From positions 1 through 64,000 of the forward strand of contig NZ_FUGD01000065.1 of assembly GCF_900162815.1 (NCBI RefSeq): a stretch of DNA of 64,000 nt, given 5' to 3'. A model generated the notes under the pieces. It was given only the letters and a program-made list of their open reading frames with translations. It searched no databases and had not been told where the DNA came from. Below are positions 61,646 to 64,000 of the stretch, in pieces. Origin of the DNA: Psychrobacter pasteurii. Lineage in GTDB: Bacteria; Pseudomonadota; Gammaproteobacteria; Pseudomonadales; Moraxellaceae. A program made the translations under genes and the position numbers. Position 1 is the stretch's first letter, and the number at the start of each line of letters is the position of its first letter.

Positions 61646-64000
61646 ATGCTACCATCTCGCTTAATGCATTCTTTAAAAAAGCGCCTAAAACAGCAGCGCC
61701 AAGCCCAAAAATCCACTAAGAACATTGCGTCAAATGCTCAACGCTCTACTTCGAGCTTACAAGAGCAAGCTGCTCAAGCCAGTGCAGCTATTTCTCGCTC
61801 TGGTCGCTCTGTAAACCAGTTATATCGAAAACTATCTGGTAAAACACTCGATTTGGCAGTGAAGCCAAAGGTCATTGGTGACCTACCCACCATCAACACC
61901 GAAGATGAAGCGCTCACCTTCTATGTATTACGCGAGTACTCTCGGTCTAATAGTATTCTAGTCGACTTACAGACCAAAGAGCATAACTTCCCGCCAGCTT
62001 TAGTGGGTGTGGAAAACCCTGCCCTTAATATTAGCGAAAACGCGGCGATTATTTTTCTAAACCATCCTAATGCAGATGGCCGTAAGGTGTCTCCAAGACT
62101 ATCCCGCTTGGTAACCGCTTGCCGTGAAAACCCAGCCGTAAAGATTAATCTGGTACCCGTTTCAATCTTATGGGGCCGCGCTCCAGATAACGAAGACTCT
62201 TTGTTTAAGCTTTTAATGGCTGATAACTGGGAAGAACCTTCTATTACCAAGCAGCTGTTTAACATCGGTATGATGGGACGTGATACCTTCGTTCAGTTTC
62301 ACCCACCCCAGTCTTTGCATGATTTGGTGGAGTCCTTATCTACTTCACAGACAGACAGCTCTGAGCAGTCCTCTCAATTATCACAGCAACTGTTTGACTC
62401 TGTCGATTTAGAAAACAGTCAGACGCCAAACAGTGACAAAGAACTGCTACTTGAGGCCAAAAGAAATGTTGAGGCTGACTGCTTATCCACCTCTACCGCT
62501 TTGGTTACTGCTTCAGAAGCCAACTTTAGCTTAGCGTTGCTGGTACAGCACAAATTAAATGCTTACTTAGACAGTCAGCGTCAAAGTATGATTGGCCCCG
62601 ACTTATCTGATAGACGCAACTTAGTAGACAAGCTGGTTAATTCCCCGGCGATTCATTACGCCTGTCAAAAAGAGGCAGAAGAGTCAAACATTAGCTTTGA
62701 TGAGGCCAAAAAACTGGCTCGCGGTTACATCAACGAGATAGCCAACGATTATAATTACTCAGTTATTCGCTTCTTCTACAGATTTTTAACTTGGCTGTGG
62801 ACTCAGCTTTATGACGGCATCGAGGTCCATCACTTTGAGCAAGTACGTGAGCTGGCTACGACTCATGAGCTTATCTATGTCCCTTGTCACCGAAGCCATG
62901 TGGACTATCTGCTACTGGGCTATGTTATCTTCCAAAAAGGCTTAAGTTTGCCTTATGTCGCAGCTGGAAACAACTTAGACGTTCCTGTACTTGGCCCTAT
63001 CTTACGCAATGCAATTGCGTTCTATATTCGTCGTAGCTTCAAAGACAATGAGCTATACAAAGCCGTCCTACGAGAATATCTACATACTCTAATCCAACGC
63101 AATACGCCTATCGAATACTTCATCGAAGGGGGCCGCTCACGCTCAGGTCGCTTACTACCCCCTAGATTAGGCATGCTATCAATGACAGTACACAGTCATC
63201 TAAGAGGCTCAAATAAACCGATGGCATTCATCCCAACCTATATCGGTTATGAGCGCATCATGGAGGGTGGTACTTATATTGGTGAACTTAAAGGTAAGCC
63301 AAAAGAATCAGAATCTATACTAGGTCTGTTAAAAGTCAGCCGCAAAATTGAGCGTATCTTCGGTCACGTACACCTAAGCTTCGGTACTCCCCTACTCATG
63401 GAAGACTTCATGGAAAAGTTTGACGTCAAGCCTAACAGCTTACCTGTTGATCGTACTGACACGCCGCTAAGTGATAATGCGATGGCCATGGTAGATAATC
63501 TTGGCATTAAAATCATGCAAAATATCAATAAGGCAGCCGTAGTTAACCCTATCGCCTTGCTGTCTTTGGTATTACTCTCTACCCCAAAAGCAGCTCTAGA
63601 TGAAGACAGCTGCCGTGAACAACTGGCTCTTTATCAAAAAATAGCCCATGGCTCTCCTTATTCTGAAAGCACTATCATTACCGATATGTCGCCACAATCC
63701 ATCATTGATTACGGCATTAAGCTTAAGCTGGTAGAGCGTACCCCGCATATCTTAGGGGATATGATTAAAGTCTTGCCAAAGCAGATGGCAATCTTAAGCT
63801 ACTTTAGAAACAACATCTTGCATGTGTTCATCATGTCATCATTCCTATCGGCCTTAGTCTATAGTAATGGCCGTATTCAGCGTGAGCACTTAGATAATAT
63901 CGTCACTCAGCTTTATCCTTTCTTACAAAGTGAGCTGTTTTTATACCGTGCTGCTCGTAACTTGCCTGCTATGATTGATGAGAAGTTAAATAACTTGATT
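61646..64000 (+). CDS. plsB: Glycerol-3-phosphate 1-O-acyltransferase PlsB (partial, runs off the right edge)
   Basis: The first 785 codons of an inner-membrane enzyme that starts phospholipid synthesis by acylating glycerol-3-phosphate at position 1. It is open from ATG 61646 to the window edge. The acyltransferase HX4D is CHRSHVDYL (His near residue 415, Asp near 420). EGGRSRSGR follows near residue 494. Further downstream, AFIPTYIGYERIMEGGTYIGEL fits the binding site. The N-terminus is basic with an SRSGRS-type low-complexity stretch. Family size is about 800-900 residues, so most of the protein is here. It is divergent from tesB. Confidence 0.94.
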   Translation, partial: MLPSRLMHSLKKRLKQQRQAQKSTKNIASNAQRSTSSLQEQAAQASAAISRSGRSVNQLYRKLSGKTLDLAVKPKVIGDLPTINTEDEALTFYVLREYSRSNSILVDLQTKEHNFPPALVGVENPALNISENAAIIFLNHPNADGRKVSPRLSRLVTACRENPAVKINLVPVSILWGRAPDNEDSLFKLLMADNWEEPSITKQLFNIGMMGRDTFVQFHPPQSLHDLVESLSTSQTDSSEQSSQLSQQLFDSVDLENSQTPNSDKELLLEAKRNVEADCLSTSTALVTASEANFSLALLVQHKLNAYLDSQRQSMIGPDLSDRRNLVDKLVNSPAIHYACQKEAEESNISFDEAKKLARGYINEIANDYNYSVIRFFYRFLTWLWTQLYDGIEVHHFEQVRELATTHELIYVPCHRSHVDYLLLGYVIFQKGLSLPYVAAGNNLDVPVLGPILRNAIAFYIRRSFKDNELYKAVLREYLHTLIQRNTPIEYFIEGGRSRSGRLLPPRLGMLSMTVHSHLRGSNKPMAFIPTYIGYERIMEGGTYIGELKGKPKESESILGLLKVSRKIERIFGHVHLSFGTPLLMEDFMEKFDVKPNSLPVDRTDTPLSDNAMAMVDNLGIKIMQNINKAAVVNPIALLSLVLLSTPKAALDEDSCREQLALYQKIAHGSPYSESTIITDMSPQSIIDYGIKLKLVERTPHILGDMIKVLPKQMAILSYFRNNILHVFIMSSFLSALVYSNGRIQREHLDNIVTQLYPFLQSELFLYRAARNLPAMIDEKLNNLI

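Noticed and set aside
61921-62265. 114-codon minus-strand frame
   Set aside because: It lies wholly within plsB, whose frame is open for 785 codons with acyltransferase motifs.

Overview
The window looks like a chromosome segment of a Moraxellaceae gammaproteobacterium, most likely Psychrobacter or a close relative. This rests on moderate GC, an NADP-GdhA beside a very large NAD-GDH, PlsB, a cysI-DUF934-cysH block, and many short compact operons ended by A-run/hairpin/T-run terminators. The genus is an inference from protein flavour and was not tested by alignment. No rRNA, tRNA, CRISPR array or prophage was seen.

Layout. 0.1-2.6 kb (minus): a three-gene amino-acid (probably cystine) ABC importer. 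2.9-9.3 kb: L-serine dehydratase, a FrnE/DsbA-like protein, an RGG-tailed DEAD-box helicase, a YghU-type glutathione transferase and an alpha/beta hydrolase. 9.4-13.7 kb: a DHA2 drug exporter, NADP-glutamate dehydrogenase, a lipoprotein and an MgtC-like membrane protein. 13.9-17.8 kb: arsB-arsC-arsH, each gene followed by the same 20-nt repeat, and a divergent tandem universal stress protein. 17.9-23.5 kb: sulfate importer genes cysA, cysW, cysT and two sulfate-binding paralogues; cysT and both binding-protein genes are preceded by the same 69-nt promoter-like module. 23.8-31.8 kb: mostly secreted or membrane proteins, including two WG-repeat proteins, a nuclease-Excalibur lipoprotein and cardiolipin synthase. 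31.9-38.2 kb: sulfate assimilation (sat, cysI, DUF934, cysH, cysG). 38.2-46 kb: a methyltransferase, a DUF3841 protein and the SbcCD nuclease. 46-50.3 kb: an NAD-glutamate dehydrogenase gene that appears damaged by an internal deletion. 50.8-56 kb: a TetR regulator with TAGAC/GTCTA palindromes and a set of electrophile-detoxification enzymes. 56-58.9 kb: a third WG-repeat protein, a sugar-lactone oxidase remnant and a lone tnpB element. 58.9-64 kb: an MltB-like transglycosylase, TesB, and the start of PlsB, which runs off the right edge.

How it works together. Sulfur is the main theme: cystine import, sulfate import, ATP sulfurylase, PAPS reductase, sulfite reductase and siroheme synthesis. 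APS kinase, the CysB regulator and a CysJ partner are not in the window. A second theme is stress and detoxification: ars genes, glutathione transferases, aldehyde reductase, a DJ-1 family protein and the USP. I did not find a clearly new multi-gene system. The most useful leads are the triplicated sulfate promoter module, the ars intergenic repeats, the lone TnpB with a displaced catalytic glutamate beside a gene remnant, the damaged NAD-GDH, and the family of secreted WG-repeat proteins sharing a C-terminal cysteine cap.
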